Assembly: GCA_937903135.1 (NCBI GenBank)
Contig: CALDAH010000011.1
Span: forward strand, 1 to 56,795
Length of the DNA stretch: 56,795 bases
Source: an uncultured Alphaproteobacteria bacterium
Lineage (GTDB): Bacteria > Pseudomonadota > Alphaproteobacteria > Rs-D84
Direction of reading: 5' to 3'
Shown: positions 15,896 through 24,343 of the stretch, piece by piece
Position numbering within the stretch: the first letter of the stretch is position 1
How the letters are laid out: every line of letters begins with the position of its first letter
The notes under the pieces: model-generated
The model's database searches: none
What the model saw: only the letters and a program-made list of their open reading frames with translations
Told to the model about the DNA's origin: nothing
Program-made: the position numbers and the translations under genes

Positions 15896-17838
15896 AAGTT
15901 TATGTAAATTATAACGATAAGCGTTGGAAAAAATATAAAATTGATTTTGAAAAAATCGCCTCTATGGCTGTATCCGCTGCATACAGCGAATCCGAGGTGT
16001 CGGTTATATTAACAAATGACGCAGAAATTCATCAGCTTAATAAACAATATCGTAATATTGACCGACCAACGAATGTTTTATCATTTGAGCTCGGCGATGA
16101 TATTTTATTAGGGGATATTTATATATCACTTGATACCGTTATGCGCGAGGCAGCAGATGCAAAAATATCTGTATCCGATCATACGGCGCATATGCTGGCA
16201 CATGGCATGCTGCATCTGCAGGGGTATGATCATTTAAATGACAAAGATGCACGTGTTATGGAATCGCGCGAGATAAAGATATTAAAAAAAATGGGTATTA
16301 AAAATCCCTATGCGGGTGAAAAAAAATCTCTGATCCGATATGCGGCATATTTTTTATGCGGTGCGATCGCTGCGTTGGGGTTTGCGCCGTTTTATATATG
16401 GCCTGCGACCCTTATCGCAATTGCGGCGGCGTATTGGATGACCGTATCCGATACCGATAGCGCGGGAATCGCAAAGACCGCATGGCGCGTATTCCCGTTC
16501 GGTGCAGCATATGCGATTGCGATGTTTTGGTGGGCATTAAATTCAATATATGTTGTCCCAGAGCTTGCCGCGCAGTTTGCTATATGGACGATTCCTGCGA
16601 TCGCCGCGATTGGTATTGCCGGTGGGATTATATTCGCCGCGCCATTTGTTGCCGTCGGCTGCGTTAAAACAACAGCGTATGCGCGCCCGATTATTTTTGC
16701 CGCCGCGTGGATGGTTGTTCTGTGGATGCGTGAATGGGTATTTACCGGTTTCCCATGGAATCCGATTGCAAATATTGCAATGCCGTGGCAGGGATTGGCA
16801 AATTCTATGTCGTTATGGGGGGCATTGGGATTAACGTTTATAATTATCGGATTTATCGCCGCCGGGGTTGAGGTTTTGCGTAATAAAAAATGCGCTATGT
16901 GCTGGATTATATGGGCTGCGTTCGTTTTGATGGGCGGCGTCGGCATCATCGCCGGAGAGAGAAATATTCACATCGCATCCGCCGGCGACCCGTCACCTGT
17001 GGTGCGAATTATTCAGCCCGCCCGTGCGCAGTCGGATAAAATATCATACTCGCGCAGTGATGCCCAACGCCGGGCCGAGGAAAATGTTCGCGATCTGTTA
17101 TCAATCGCCGTGGACCGGGGCGGGGAAACACCGGATTTAATTGTATACCCCGAAACTACGTACCCGTTTGTTGTTATCCCCGGGGATGATATGCCGTTTT
17201 CCAAAATACTCGGGACGAATGTAATTTTGGGGGCGACGACATATTCAGATAATAAAATATATAACTCTATGATTGTTGCTGACAAAGACGGCGTTATTCA
17301 GAAAATATATAGTAAATCACATCTTGTCCCGTTCGGGGAATATGGGCCGTTAGGTTTTTTACCGTCGCCGGCGAATCTCGCGCGCGGGGCAGGGGCGGAT
17401 ATAATAACAATTAACGCGCCCGGGGGGAATTTTATTTTTTCACCCGCGATTTGTTACGAGATTATTTTTTCAGATTCACTTATCCCGCGCAATAGCACCG
17501 CACCGGCGGCAATAATAAATATAACCAACGATACATGGTTTGGGAAAACCCCCGGGACATATCAGCATTTAGATATGGTTCGCAGATATGCAATTGAATC
17601 CGGTATGCCGATAATTCGCGCTAACTATTCCGGGATCAGTGCGTTTGTTGCGGCGGATGGGAAAATTTTATCGTCACTGCCGATCGGCGTTCGCGGAATT
17701 ATTGACGGGCGTGTATTCGGGGCGCATAAAACAATTTATCGCACCATAGGGCGCGACGGCTGGGTAATAATATTTTTACTGTTTTCATGTGTTACGGTAA
17801 TATTAATAAATCACCGTTCGCATCAGAACAAAGATTAA
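15892..17838 (+). CDS. lnt: Fused endoribonuclease YbeY and apolipoprotein N-acyltransferase Lnt
   Basis: A 648-residue fusion. Residues 1-143 are YbeY, the metal-dependent RNase for 16S rRNA 3' maturation, with the zinc motif H-G-x2-H-x5-H (H104, H108, H114) in HGMLHLQGYDH. Residues 145-648 are Lnt: several membrane helices, then a nitrilase-like periplasmic domain with catalytic E421 (YPETTYP), K475 (KSHLVPFGEY) and C521 (AICYEIIF). Lnt adds the third acyl chain to lipoproteins. In many proteobacteria ybeY and lnt are neighbours, usually with a CorC-type gene between; here corC is absent and the two share one frame without an internal stop. The stop overlaps the convergent RHH gene by four bases. 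Confidence 0.92.
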   Translation: MKVYVNYNDKRWKKYKIDFEKIASMAVSAAYSESEVSVILTNDAEIHQLNKQYRNIDRPTNVLSFELGDDILLGDIYISLDTVMREAADAKISVSDHTAHMLAHGMLHLQGYDHLNDKDARVMESREIKILKKMGIKNPYAGEKKSLIRYAAYFLCGAIAALGFAPFYIWPATLIAIAAAYWMTVSDTDSAGIAKTAWRVFPFGAAYAIAMFWWALNSIYVVPELAAQFAIWTIPAIAAIGIAGGIIFAAPFVAVGCVKTTAYARPIIFAAAWMVVLWMREWVFTGFPWNPIANIAMPWQGLANSMSLWGALGLTFIIIGFIAAGVEVLRNKKCAMCWIIWAAFVLMGGVGIIAGERNIHIASAGDPSPVVRIIQPARAQSDKISYSRSDAQRRAEENVRDLLSIAVDRGGETPDLIVYPETTYPFVVIPGDDMPFSKILGTNVILGATTYSDNKIYNSMIVADKDGVIQKIYSKSHLVPFGEYGPLGFLPSPANLARGAGADIITINAPGGNFIFSPAICYEIIFSDSLIPRNSTAPAAIINITNDTWFGKTPGTYQHLDMVRRYAIESGMPIIRANYSGISAFVAADGKILSSLPIGVRGIIDGRVFGAHKTIYRTIGRDGWVIIFLLFSCVTVILINHRSHQNKD

Positions 17839-18041
17839 GAATTTTTTATATTTTTTAAAATCCATACGCGAATTGCCGATGATAGATTGGTATCCGGGGA
17901 ACGCGCGGAATCTATCTCGCGGATGACATCGGCGACGGCGCGATGATTTTCCGCGCATATGCGTTTAAGCTCGGATAAAAATTCATCTTCGAGTGATATG
18001 CTGGTCTGGTGACCGGATAAAGATACAGATATTTTTTTCAT
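17835..18041 (-). CDS. Ribbon-helix-helix protein (RHH_4 type)
   Basis: A 68-residue protein with the alphaproteobacterial RHH_4 pattern: a beta-strand KKISVSLSGHQTSISLEDEF, a helix SELKRICAENH, and the C-terminal NLSSAIRVWILKNI. Such proteins are probably small DNA-binding dimers. It is last in a four-gene minus-strand run, one base after the SUKH-like gene. Its 3' end overlaps that of ybeY-lnt by four bases on the opposite strand. Targets are unknown; it could regulate its own operon. Confidence 0.82.
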   Translation of the reverse strand: MKKISVSLSGHQTSISLEDEFLSELKRICAENHRAVADVIREIDSARSPDTNLSSAIRVWILKNIKNS

Positions 18042-18042
18042 A

Positions 18043-18477
18043 TTAAAACTTTCCCCCCATCAGGCAATCTGTTATCGCCCGATACGGATCGTCGTATTTT
18101 CGTAATATGCGAAGTGTCGTGTTATCCAGCATATAGCATGTCCCCGTTGCATCAAATGCGAACCAAAATAAATCATTTTGTCCGAATATTGATTTCCCGC
18201 GCAGATCATTAATTCCCGCGATTTCATTATTTATCTCAAAAATTCCGGGGACGGGGTATGTGCGATTCTGATTCCATTCGCCCGGACCGAATATATAGCC
18301 CGAGTCCAGATTAATCCCAGATGTGCGCGAATATAGATTTGCCATAAACGTTGGAATTGTTGCCGCACGAATTTGCTGCAGTGCGCTGCTGGCCAATATA
18401 ATATCACGATCGGCCGCGGGCGGTGCAAATTCTGCGCCACGTGATTTTATTCCGGATAATAATTCGTCTAGGGTCAT
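18043..18477 (-). CDS. SUKH/YrhA-like protein
   Basis: A 144-residue soluble protein. The C-terminal half reads like a SMI1/KNR4 (SUKH) fold: GIFEINNEIAGINDLRG, FGQNDLFWFAFDATGTCYMLD, then VILRKYDDPYRAITDCL-like residues near the end. The SUKH superfamily includes immunity proteins against nuclease toxins as well as general adaptor proteins. No toxin gene with a matching architecture is seen beside it. It is third in the four-gene operon, 15 bases after the 168-residue protein. The fold assignment rests on pattern only. Confidence 0.6.
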   Translation of the reverse strand: MTLDELLSGIKSRGAEFAPPAADRDIILASSALQQIRAATIPTFMANLYSRTSGINLDSGYIFGPGEWNQNRTYPVPGIFEINNEIAGINDLRGKSIFGQNDLFWFAFDATGTCYMLDNTTLRILRKYDDPYRAITDCLMGGKF

Positions 18478-18492
18478 TTATTTTTTTCCATT

Positions 18493-18999
18493 TTATTCCA
18501 TACCGCGATCTGATGCGATCTGGGCCGCCATCTGGGTAAGGCGATCCTCGGTCGCGTTACCGCCATCGCCACCGTTGGCGGTATGGGCCGGGACATATAT
18601 TTTTTTTACAGGGTCGGGCAGCCATATAGTTTCGGCCCCGGATTGATTAATAATAAATCTGTCCATGTTATGCGAATGCGGAAACGTTCGGCACATAAAC
18701 ATGTTGGATATTTCCAATTGCCCGCCCATCGTTAATGGTACGCGCAATCGCAACGACAGATTTTCCGCCAGGCCGCGCCCTGTGATAATATTCATAAAAC
18801 TATCCTGCGATAGATTAAGAAACGCCAGGCTTTCAATTGAATCGGTAAGTGATTTTAAAAAATCACGCGTTAGTTCTTTGTATTTGGGAAACCAATCCGC
18901 CGCGATACAGGCCGGCCCGGGGCGATATTCGACCAAAGGCATGTCATTCATCCCGAGGTCTGATATCATTTTTTCGGCCATACTTTTGGTTAGTTGCAT
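18493..18999 (-). CDS. Hypothetical protein (168 aa)
   Basis: Not recognised. It has no signal peptide or membrane segment. The N-terminus is helical (MAEKMISDLGMNDMPLVEY), the middle has alternating strands (LSLRLRVPLTMGGQLEISNMF), and the C-terminus is a flexible Gly/Ala/Asn stretch followed by a helix (TEDRLTQMAAQIASD). Its start codon overlaps the stop of the 317-residue membrane protein by one base, so the two are coupled. The tight coupling suggests that the two act together, perhaps with this protein as a cytoplasmic partner. Confidence 0.65.
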   Translation of the reverse strand: MQLTKSMAEKMISDLGMNDMPLVEYRPGPACIAADWFPKYKELTRDFLKSLTDSIESLAFLNLSQDSFMNIITGRGLAENLSLRLRVPLTMGGQLEISNMFMCRTFPHSHNMDRFIINQSGAETIWLPDPVKKIYVPAHTANGGDGGNATEDRLTQMAAQIASDRGME

Positions 19000-19952
19000 T
19001 AAAATTTCCCTACGTAGTCAATAACTGTGCTGATGTATGCTGAATATGCATCAAAGTTCGCAACCCCATCTGCCGGCAGGGCAGGATTCGGATGGGCAGA
19101 TATATAATCCCGTAAATCGGATATTGTGTTGAACATTAATATATCTTCAAATTCAGATGTCGCAGCATCCGGGGCGTTTATAACAAAACCGTTTATCCCG
19201 ATTTGAATATCATCAAGGGTATCTGAAAATATCTGGGATAATGTATCAATTGCCATTCGCATATCGGTTGTCGCAATTCCGACGCTGCCGATCCATAATA
19301 CCTCGTCTGTGCCGATTGCAAATACGGACGGGCGCACACCTTTTATATTAGGGGTGGGTTTTATAATATATCCTGCGGATTTAAATATCTCGGTAATCTC
19401 TGCGTCCATTGCGGTCGTGTTTGGGGCATCGCCCACCGCGGTCCGGACGACGGGTGCCGTGGCCGATGGGGCGGGCGTGTTTGTCGCGGCCATATAATTA
19501 TTTTGATGCGTCGGGATATTTAGATGGGGCGGGCGTTTAATCTGGGGTCGTGTATTTGGGTATAGCGGCGCGGCGACCGGTTTTTCCGTATCGCCCGGTA
19601 ATATATCAACCGTTGATGCATCGCGATCGGGTGCGTCGGGCGTTGTGGTATGCGCGGATGATTTATTTTTTTTCCATTTTTTATAATTAAAAACGGATAA
19701 ACGCAATCGGCGTGCCCGCGGCATTAATAACATATAAAGCCCCGCGATCGTTATAATTACCGATATGACGATAAAAATATAAAACGACGATTTTATCGGT
19801 GTATTTGACGCCTGAAGATATGATAAGTATTCCCAGTGCTGGGCCGAAAATATATTAAAGCCAAAGTATGTATTAAATAGAAAACTTATCCCCAGGGTCG
19901 CCGCCAGCAACCATAGAACGCCAATTAAAATATAATCAATTCTGTTTCTCAT
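18999..19952 (-). CDS. Two-helix membrane protein with cytoplasmic domain (317 aa)
   Basis: Not recognised. Two membrane helices (about residues 7-27 and 56-78) enclose a short periplasmic loop. A Pro/Thr-rich linker (about 95-180) follows, and a C-terminal globular domain (about 185-317) with alternating strands and helices (SVFAIGTDEVLWIGSVG, MAIDTLSQIFSDT, IQIGINGFVI). The pattern of that domain loosely resembles an alpha/beta nuclease-like fold, but no catalytic motif can be named. It is the first gene of a four-gene minus-strand operon and is divergent from the next plus-strand gene with a gap of about 43 bases. Confidence 0.65.
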   Translation of the reverse strand: MRNRIDYILIGVLWLLAATLGISFLFNTYFGFNIFSAQHWEYLSYLQASNTPIKSSFYIFIVISVIITIAGLYMLLMPRARRLRLSVFNYKKWKKNKSSAHTTTPDAPDRDASTVDILPGDTEKPVAAPLYPNTRPQIKRPPHLNIPTHQNNYMAATNTPAPSATAPVVRTAVGDAPNTTAMDAEITEIFKSAGYIIKPTPNIKGVRPSVFAIGTDEVLWIGSVGIATTDMRMAIDTLSQIFSDTLDDIQIGINGFVINAPDAATSEFEDILMFNTISDLRDYISAHPNPALPADGVANFDAYSAYISTVIDYVGKF

Positions 19953-19995
19953 TTGTCTTTGATTGTATCATATTTATGATAAAGTAAAAAGTGGA

Positions 19996-20658
19996 ATGAT
20001 TACATCTGATTTAATTTTTGATGATTTTACAAATTTATTATGCGCATGGGTGTCCGCAGATGCCGCCGGCGCAGATTTAGCAAAGGTTGCCGAGCATGCG
20101 ATAGCCGATAAAATGCCGTTGATTTCGGTTGCGCCGGGGGCACTCGGGACGATTTGGCCGTGGCTGGAAAAAGAACCGGTTAAGATTATGGCACGTTTTT
20201 ATTATACACCACCAGAGATGGATATATCAGAACTGGCGCGGACAATAAACGCCGCATTTAAAAATGGCGCAGACGGGGCACAGATATTTTTATCTGTAAA
20301 AGATTTAGATGGATTTGTCGGGGATATTAAATCTATTCGTGATGATTTATTTTTTAATAGATATTTATCTGTTGGTATTGATATCGGGGAAATTGCTGCG
20401 TGTGACTGGGAACGGATATTTATGTCATTACGGGAAATTCGCGCGTCATCGGTTATATTCGCTTTGACTCGGGATGCGGGGGATAAATCCGATTTTGTCG
20501 GGCGAATTTACGGAATGCTGGATGCGTTTGATAAAAAATTTACAGGTGATGTGCATTTCGTGTTGGGGAAAAATTTTGAACGGTCAAACCAGACACTGCG
20601 TTTAATTCATAAAATGCAGCCGGGGTTGGCCAATGGTGCGCGATTTTTTATTGGTTAA
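19996..20658 (+). CDS. Putative TIM-barrel-like protein (220 aa)
   Basis: A soluble protein of about 220 residues. Alternating beta-alpha units (PLISVAPGALGTI, VKIMARFYYTPPE, GADGAQIFLSVKD, YLSVGIDIGEI, SSVIFALTRD, DVHFVLGKN) suggest a (beta/alpha)8 barrel, perhaps distantly related to DeoC-type aldolases. No Schiff-base Lys can be assigned with confidence. The start is taken as ATG 19996; an in-frame TTG at 19963 lies in the probable promoter region and is less likely. The secreted-protein gene follows after 26 bases and is probably in the same transcript. Confidence 0.65.
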   Translation: MITSDLIFDDFTNLLCAWVSADAAGADLAKVAEHAIADKMPLISVAPGALGTIWPWLEKEPVKIMARFYYTPPEMDISELARTINAAFKNGADGAQIFLSVKDLDGFVGDIKSIRDDLFFNRYLSVGIDIGEIAACDWERIFMSLREIRASSVIFALTRDAGDKSDFVGRIYGMLDAFDKKFTGDVHFVLGKNFERSNQTLRLIHKMQPGLANGARFFIG

Positions 20659-20684
20659 TAAATCTTTTAAAGGGAACGGTATAG

Positions 20685-21302
20685 ATGAAGAAATTATTTT
20701 TATTTTATATTTTAATCGCCGCCCCGTGCGAACTGTTCGCCATGGCAGATTATGACACGCCGGTATACGGTCGGCCGACGCTATACGGGGAATATGAAAT
20801 ATCGGCCGATGATGTGCGTTGCGCCGGTGATATGTACGGCAGCGGTTCATCGCGGGTTAAGCCTGTCCGTATAACAGCGCCGGTTGCCAAAACACCGGCG
20901 GCAAAGCATCCGATAAAGCCCCAGGGGGCGGTTAAAAAGAAGTCCAAATCCAATATAAAAAAAGAAAAGGGTGGGGCGAAAAAATCTGGGGATAAAAAAA
21001 TAGTCGCCCCGGAAAAGGCCGCGGTAGCGGATAATGCGCCCGTAATGGTTGCGAATACTGTGCCAGATACAGAAATAAAAGAAAAAACAGAAAAGACCCA
21101 AGCTCATTTGCCTGTGATTCCGGATGCAGATATGCCCGCGGTTAACGAGAATGCAAAAAACATCGCAGATGCGGCATTAATGCGCATAGATATTGATTCA
21201 TACTGCACGCAGCGGGGCAGTTTTTCCGGCGGGAATTTCCCTGCGGGTATTATTGTTATGCCGGGGCGTCCTGATTTAATGAGCTGCGGCGATAAAAAAT
21301 AA
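20685..21302 (+). CDS. Secreted Lys/Ala/Pro-rich protein (205 aa)
   Basis: Begins with a signal peptide (MKKLFLFYILIAAPCELFAM, likely cleaved near residue 19). The middle (about 60-130) is low-complexity Lys/Ala/Pro/Val, like a periplasmic spacer that could run through or along the peptidoglycan. The C-terminal 60 residues look more ordered and contain two Cys (IDSYCTQRG and LMSCGDKK), perhaps a disulfide. No family recognised. AAAGGGA precedes the ATG. Its stop is two bases from the convergent trmB stop. Confidence 0.65.
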   Translation: MKKLFLFYILIAAPCELFAMADYDTPVYGRPTLYGEYEISADDVRCAGDMYGSGSSRVKPVRITAPVAKTPAAKHPIKPQGAVKKKSKSNIKKEKGGAKKSGDKKIVAPEKAAVADNAPVMVANTVPDTEIKEKTEKTQAHLPVIPDADMPAVNENAKNIADAALMRIDIDSYCTQRGSFSGGNFPAGIIVMPGRPDLMSCGDKK

Positions 21303-21304
21303 AA

Positions 21305-21946
21305 TTAGTTTTTATTGCGCAGGATTAAATATTTAGGGGCAGCCGTTTCCGCCATATTCTTTGACTGATACCGGGTTTTGATTACCGCGATGTCAGGTAT
21401 TTCAGCGCACAGGTTCGTTTCGGGTATCTGATTTACAATCCAGTCAAAGTATTCCCAATGGTCTGTGCCGATAATTATCTCGCCGTTCGGGCGCAGTGCG
21501 CGGCCGATTATATTTAAAAATTCGCTATGGAGCAGGCGGCGTTTTTCATGACGCGCCTTTGGCCAGGGGTCGGGGTGCAGAACCCATATTTGATTAAACT
21601 TTAAATCACTGTCGCGCAGTAAATCGCGAACGTCGTCGGGCCATATATATATGTTTTTATATTCGGCGCGCACGGTATTATCCGATTCGGATGTAATCGC
21701 CGATAGTAATGCTGCAACGCCGTTCATAAACGGTTCGGCCCCGATAATTTCCGCATCAGGGCGTTCGGCGGCCAGCGCACGCAGGTGTTCCCCCGCACCA
21801 AAGCCGATTTCCAGTATTAAATCGCCATTGTTTTTAATATTTCGCGGCAAGAGGCCCGGCAACGTATTGGCGATTAGCTGCTGCTTACGGGTAGATAATT
21901 TTTTGCCATGACGGCGACCAAAAGTTCTTATTTCTTGTTTTTCCAT
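21305..21946 (-). CDS. trmB: tRNA (guanine-N7)-methyltransferase TrmB
   Basis: About 213 residues. TrmB makes m7G46 in the variable loop of tRNAs using SAM. The SAM site is LILEIGFGAGEHL; the acidic post-motif is IIGAEPFMNGV; FNQIWVLHPDPWPKARHEKRRL is the family signature that includes the tRNA-contacting residues. I place the start at MEKQEIRTFGRRHG (21946), which matches how family members begin; an upstream in-frame ATG would overlap the gltX start and adds an unusual hydrophobic tail. It is divergent from gltX. Confidence 0.92.
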   Translation of the reverse strand: MEKQEIRTFGRRHGKKLSTRKQQLIANTLPGLLPRNIKNNGDLILEIGFGAGEHLRALAAERPDAEIIGAEPFMNGVAALLSAITSESDNTVRAEYKNIYIWPDDVRDLLRDSDLKFNQIWVLHPDPWPKARHEKRRLLHSEFLNIIGRALRPNGEIIIGTDHWEYFDWIVNQIPETNLCAEIPDIAVIKTRYQSKNMAETAAPKYLILRNKN

Positions 21947-21992
21947 ATAATTAGTATAAAATTCCAAATATAAGAAAACAAGGTTAAATAAC

Positions 21993-23570
21993 ATGAGACA
22001 GGGTTTTAGTTCAAATTTTATTAATCAGCTATTAGGGGGCGCACCAAAATATACTATCGCAGAGCTGGAAGAAAAATTCCCGCCGCGCGCGCTGCCCGAC
22101 GGGGCGTTCGTTACGCGATTTGCGCCAAGTCCGACCGGGTATATGCATATCGGCGGTCTGTATGGCGCGTTGATTGATTCTAAGCTGGCGCAGCAGACTG
22201 GCGGCGTGTTTATGCTGCGAATCGAGGATACAGATACCCGGCGCGAGGTTAAAGATGCGGTTGATATTATTGTTGCTTCGCTGAATCAATTCGGGTTGCC
22301 GTATAATAATGATCCTGAATATGGGCCGTATTATCAGTCCCAGCGCAGGGATATTTATCACAGTGTTGCGGCGGATCTGTTGGCGCGTGGTATGGCGTAC
22401 CCGTGTTTTTTAACGCCCGATGATATGGCCGAAATTCGCGAAAAACAAAAATCCGCCGGATTCCCGACGGGGATTTATGGTGAATTTGCCCGTGATCGCG
22501 ATATTAGCGAAGATGAAGCCTGGGCGCGCTTAAACGCAGGCCAGGTTGCGACAATTCGCCTGTATTCCACAGGCAATCCCGAAAAGCGCATTTTCTGTAA
22601 GGATGCCGTTCGTGGTTCAATCGGTTTCCCTGAAAATAACGAAGATCTGGTTTTAATTAAGTCAAATGATGGGCTGCCGACGTATCATTTCGCGCATTTA
22701 TGTGATGATCATTTTATGCGCACGACCCATGTTATTCGTGGCGAGGAATGGCTGCCATCACTGCCGCTGCATATGCAGCTGTTCCGTATGATGGACTGGG
22801 CCGCGCCAATATATATTCATACGTCAACGATTGATAAAATTGATGCCAATACCGGAAAACAGCGAAAGCTATCTAAACGGCACGACCCAGAGGCAAATGT
22901 TGCATTCTTTTTAGCGGATGGATGGCCGACGGAATCTGTTTTGGAATATTTATTTAATATCGCCGCCGCCGGGTACGAGGAAGCAAAACAAAAGGGCCAG
23001 GTTAAAAATATCTGGGATTATGAAATGCGCCCGAAAAAGATTCCAATGTCCGGGGCGTTGTTTGATATGAAAAAACTGGAATGGTGGGCGCGTGAGTTTA
23101 TCGGTTCGCTGCCGGTCCCGGAATTGGTTGCGCGTGTCGTTAATTGGGCGAATGAATACGGTGATGAAAATCATAAAAATCAGGTGTCCGATATTGACTA
23201 TCTAACGGCGGCGCTGTCAATTGAACGCGATAATCCAAAGCGTGTTCGCAAAGACTTTATTACATGGCGTCAAACGTTAAACGAGATCGCGTATTTCTGG
23301 GATGCGTTATATGTTGCGAACAGCGAATATGAATTTAATCGCGATGTGCTGAAAATGTTCCTGGATAGATATAACCCGGCCGATGACAAAGACACATGGT
23401 GGGGGAAAATTGTTGCGATCGCAGGGGAACTGGGGATTAAAAACGGTGACGCGGCGATGAGTTTGCGCGTGGCGGTCACGGGTCGGACAAATACGCCTGA
23501 TCTATATTCGCTAATGCATGTTATGGGGCACGGGCGCGTTGTTTCACGTATAAAGGATATATTAAAATGA
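21993..23570 (+). CDS. gltX: Glutamyl-tRNA synthetase
   Basis: A 525-residue class I synthetase. The HIGH-like motif is in APSPTGYMHIGGL and the KMSKS-like motif is KLSKRHD; RIEDTDTRR and GEEWLPSLPLH match the GluRS family. It has an N-terminal extension of about 38 residues before the catalytic core, which is longer than typical. With gatCAB in the same window and no glnS seen, it may be the non-discriminating type that also charges tRNA-Gln. The last bases overlap the hemolysin III gene (ATGA). The start at 21993 is the first ATG after a run of AT-rich sequence. Confidence 0.94.
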   Translation: MRQGFSSNFINQLLGGAPKYTIAELEEKFPPRALPDGAFVTRFAPSPTGYMHIGGLYGALIDSKLAQQTGGVFMLRIEDTDTRREVKDAVDIIVASLNQFGLPYNNDPEYGPYYQSQRRDIYHSVAADLLARGMAYPCFLTPDDMAEIREKQKSAGFPTGIYGEFARDRDISEDEAWARLNAGQVATIRLYSTGNPEKRIFCKDAVRGSIGFPENNEDLVLIKSNDGLPTYHFAHLCDDHFMRTTHVIRGEEWLPSLPLHMQLFRMMDWAAPIYIHTSTIDKIDANTGKQRKLSKRHDPEANVAFFLADGWPTESVLEYLFNIAAAGYEEAKQKGQVKNIWDYEMRPKKIPMSGALFDMKKLEWWAREFIGSLPVPELVARVVNWANEYGDENHKNQVSDIDYLTAALSIERDNPKRVRKDFITWRQTLNEIAYFWDALYVANSEYEFNRDVLKMFLDRYNPADDKDTWWGKIVAIAGELGIKNGDAAMSLRVAVTGRTNTPDLYSLMHVMGHGRVVSRIKDILK

Positions 23571-24313
23571 CCAAAAATAAAAAGGCTGTAAAAACAAAGC
23601 TAAAGGCTGTAAAGAAAGACACGCATGCGAACAGATTGCTGCGCGCATTACGGGCGACGGGGCTGTTTCGCTGGGAACGGCCATCAACCAAATCCGAAGA
23701 GGTGTTAAATATCCTTACCCATGGTATTGGGATCGGACTGGCGATGGCGGGGCTGACGCTGCTGGAGGTGTTTGCGGCATTCAAAGGCGATGCGTGGGCA
23801 ATTGTATCGTGTGCGATATTCGGGGTTACAATGTTTACGTTGTATTTCGGATCAACAATGTGTCACGCAACAATCGGGCAAAAATGCGAATGTTTTTTTG
23901 AGGTATGGGACAGCGTTGCAATATATGCATTAATCGCCGGAACATATACGCCGTTTTTATTGGTAAATCTGCGCGGGGGACTGGGGTGGACGGTTTTTGG
24001 AATCCTTTGGGCGATTGTAATATTTGGCGCGGTAATGAAAATACGCAACCCAAAACAGCAGCCGCGATGGATGGTATTGCTGTATCTGATTATGGGATGG
24101 ACGCTGCTGTTTATATTGCCGGCAATGGTTCGTAATATTCCGGCCCGCGGTATGTGGTTTATTTTAGCAGGTGGGCTGTCATATTCACTCGGGGTGATAT
24201 TTTATCTATGGCGGAAAATGAAATTTTCACATACGATATGGCATCTGTTTGTAATCGGGGGAAGTGTGTGTTTCTTCTTTGCGGTGCTGTTCGGATGTAT
24301 AATTGATTTTTAA
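23567..24313 (+). CDS. Hemolysin III / PAQR-family membrane protein
   Basis: A 248-residue protein with seven predicted membrane helices. The family signature is present: EEVLNILTHGIGIGL, STMCHA, WDSVAIYALIAGTYTPFLL and SHTIWHLFVIGGS. In PAQR proteins the Ser, Asp and His residues of these motifs bind a metal and suggest a hydrolase activity; the name hemolysin is historical. The N-terminal 40 residues are Lys-rich and cytoplasmic. Start overlaps the gltX stop (ATGA), so it is cotranscribed. A bidirectional terminator follows. Confidence 0.9.
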   Translation: MTKNKKAVKTKLKAVKKDTHANRLLRALRATGLFRWERPSTKSEEVLNILTHGIGIGLAMAGLTLLEVFAAFKGDAWAIVSCAIFGVTMFTLYFGSTMCHATIGQKCECFFEVWDSVAIYALIAGTYTPFLLVNLRGGLGWTVFGILWAIVIFGAVMKIRNPKQQPRWMVLLYLIMGWTLLFILPAMVRNIPARGMWFILAGGLSYSLGVIFYLWRKMKFSHTIWHLFVIGGSVCFFFAVLFGCIIDF

Positions 24314-24343
24314 AAAACGCCGGCAATTTGCCGGCATTTTTTT
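24312..24343. terminator. Bidirectional intrinsic terminator
   Basis: GCCGGCAA and TTGCCGGC form a stem flanked by six A on the left and seven T on the right, so it can end transcription of the hemolysin III gene (plus) and of the DUF1796 gene (minus). Confidence 0.88.

Noticed and set aside
16392..16949. Long minus-strand frame inside the Lnt part of the fusion
   Set aside because: It is the shadow of hydrophobic codons on the plus strand; Lnt motifs show that the plus strand is coding.
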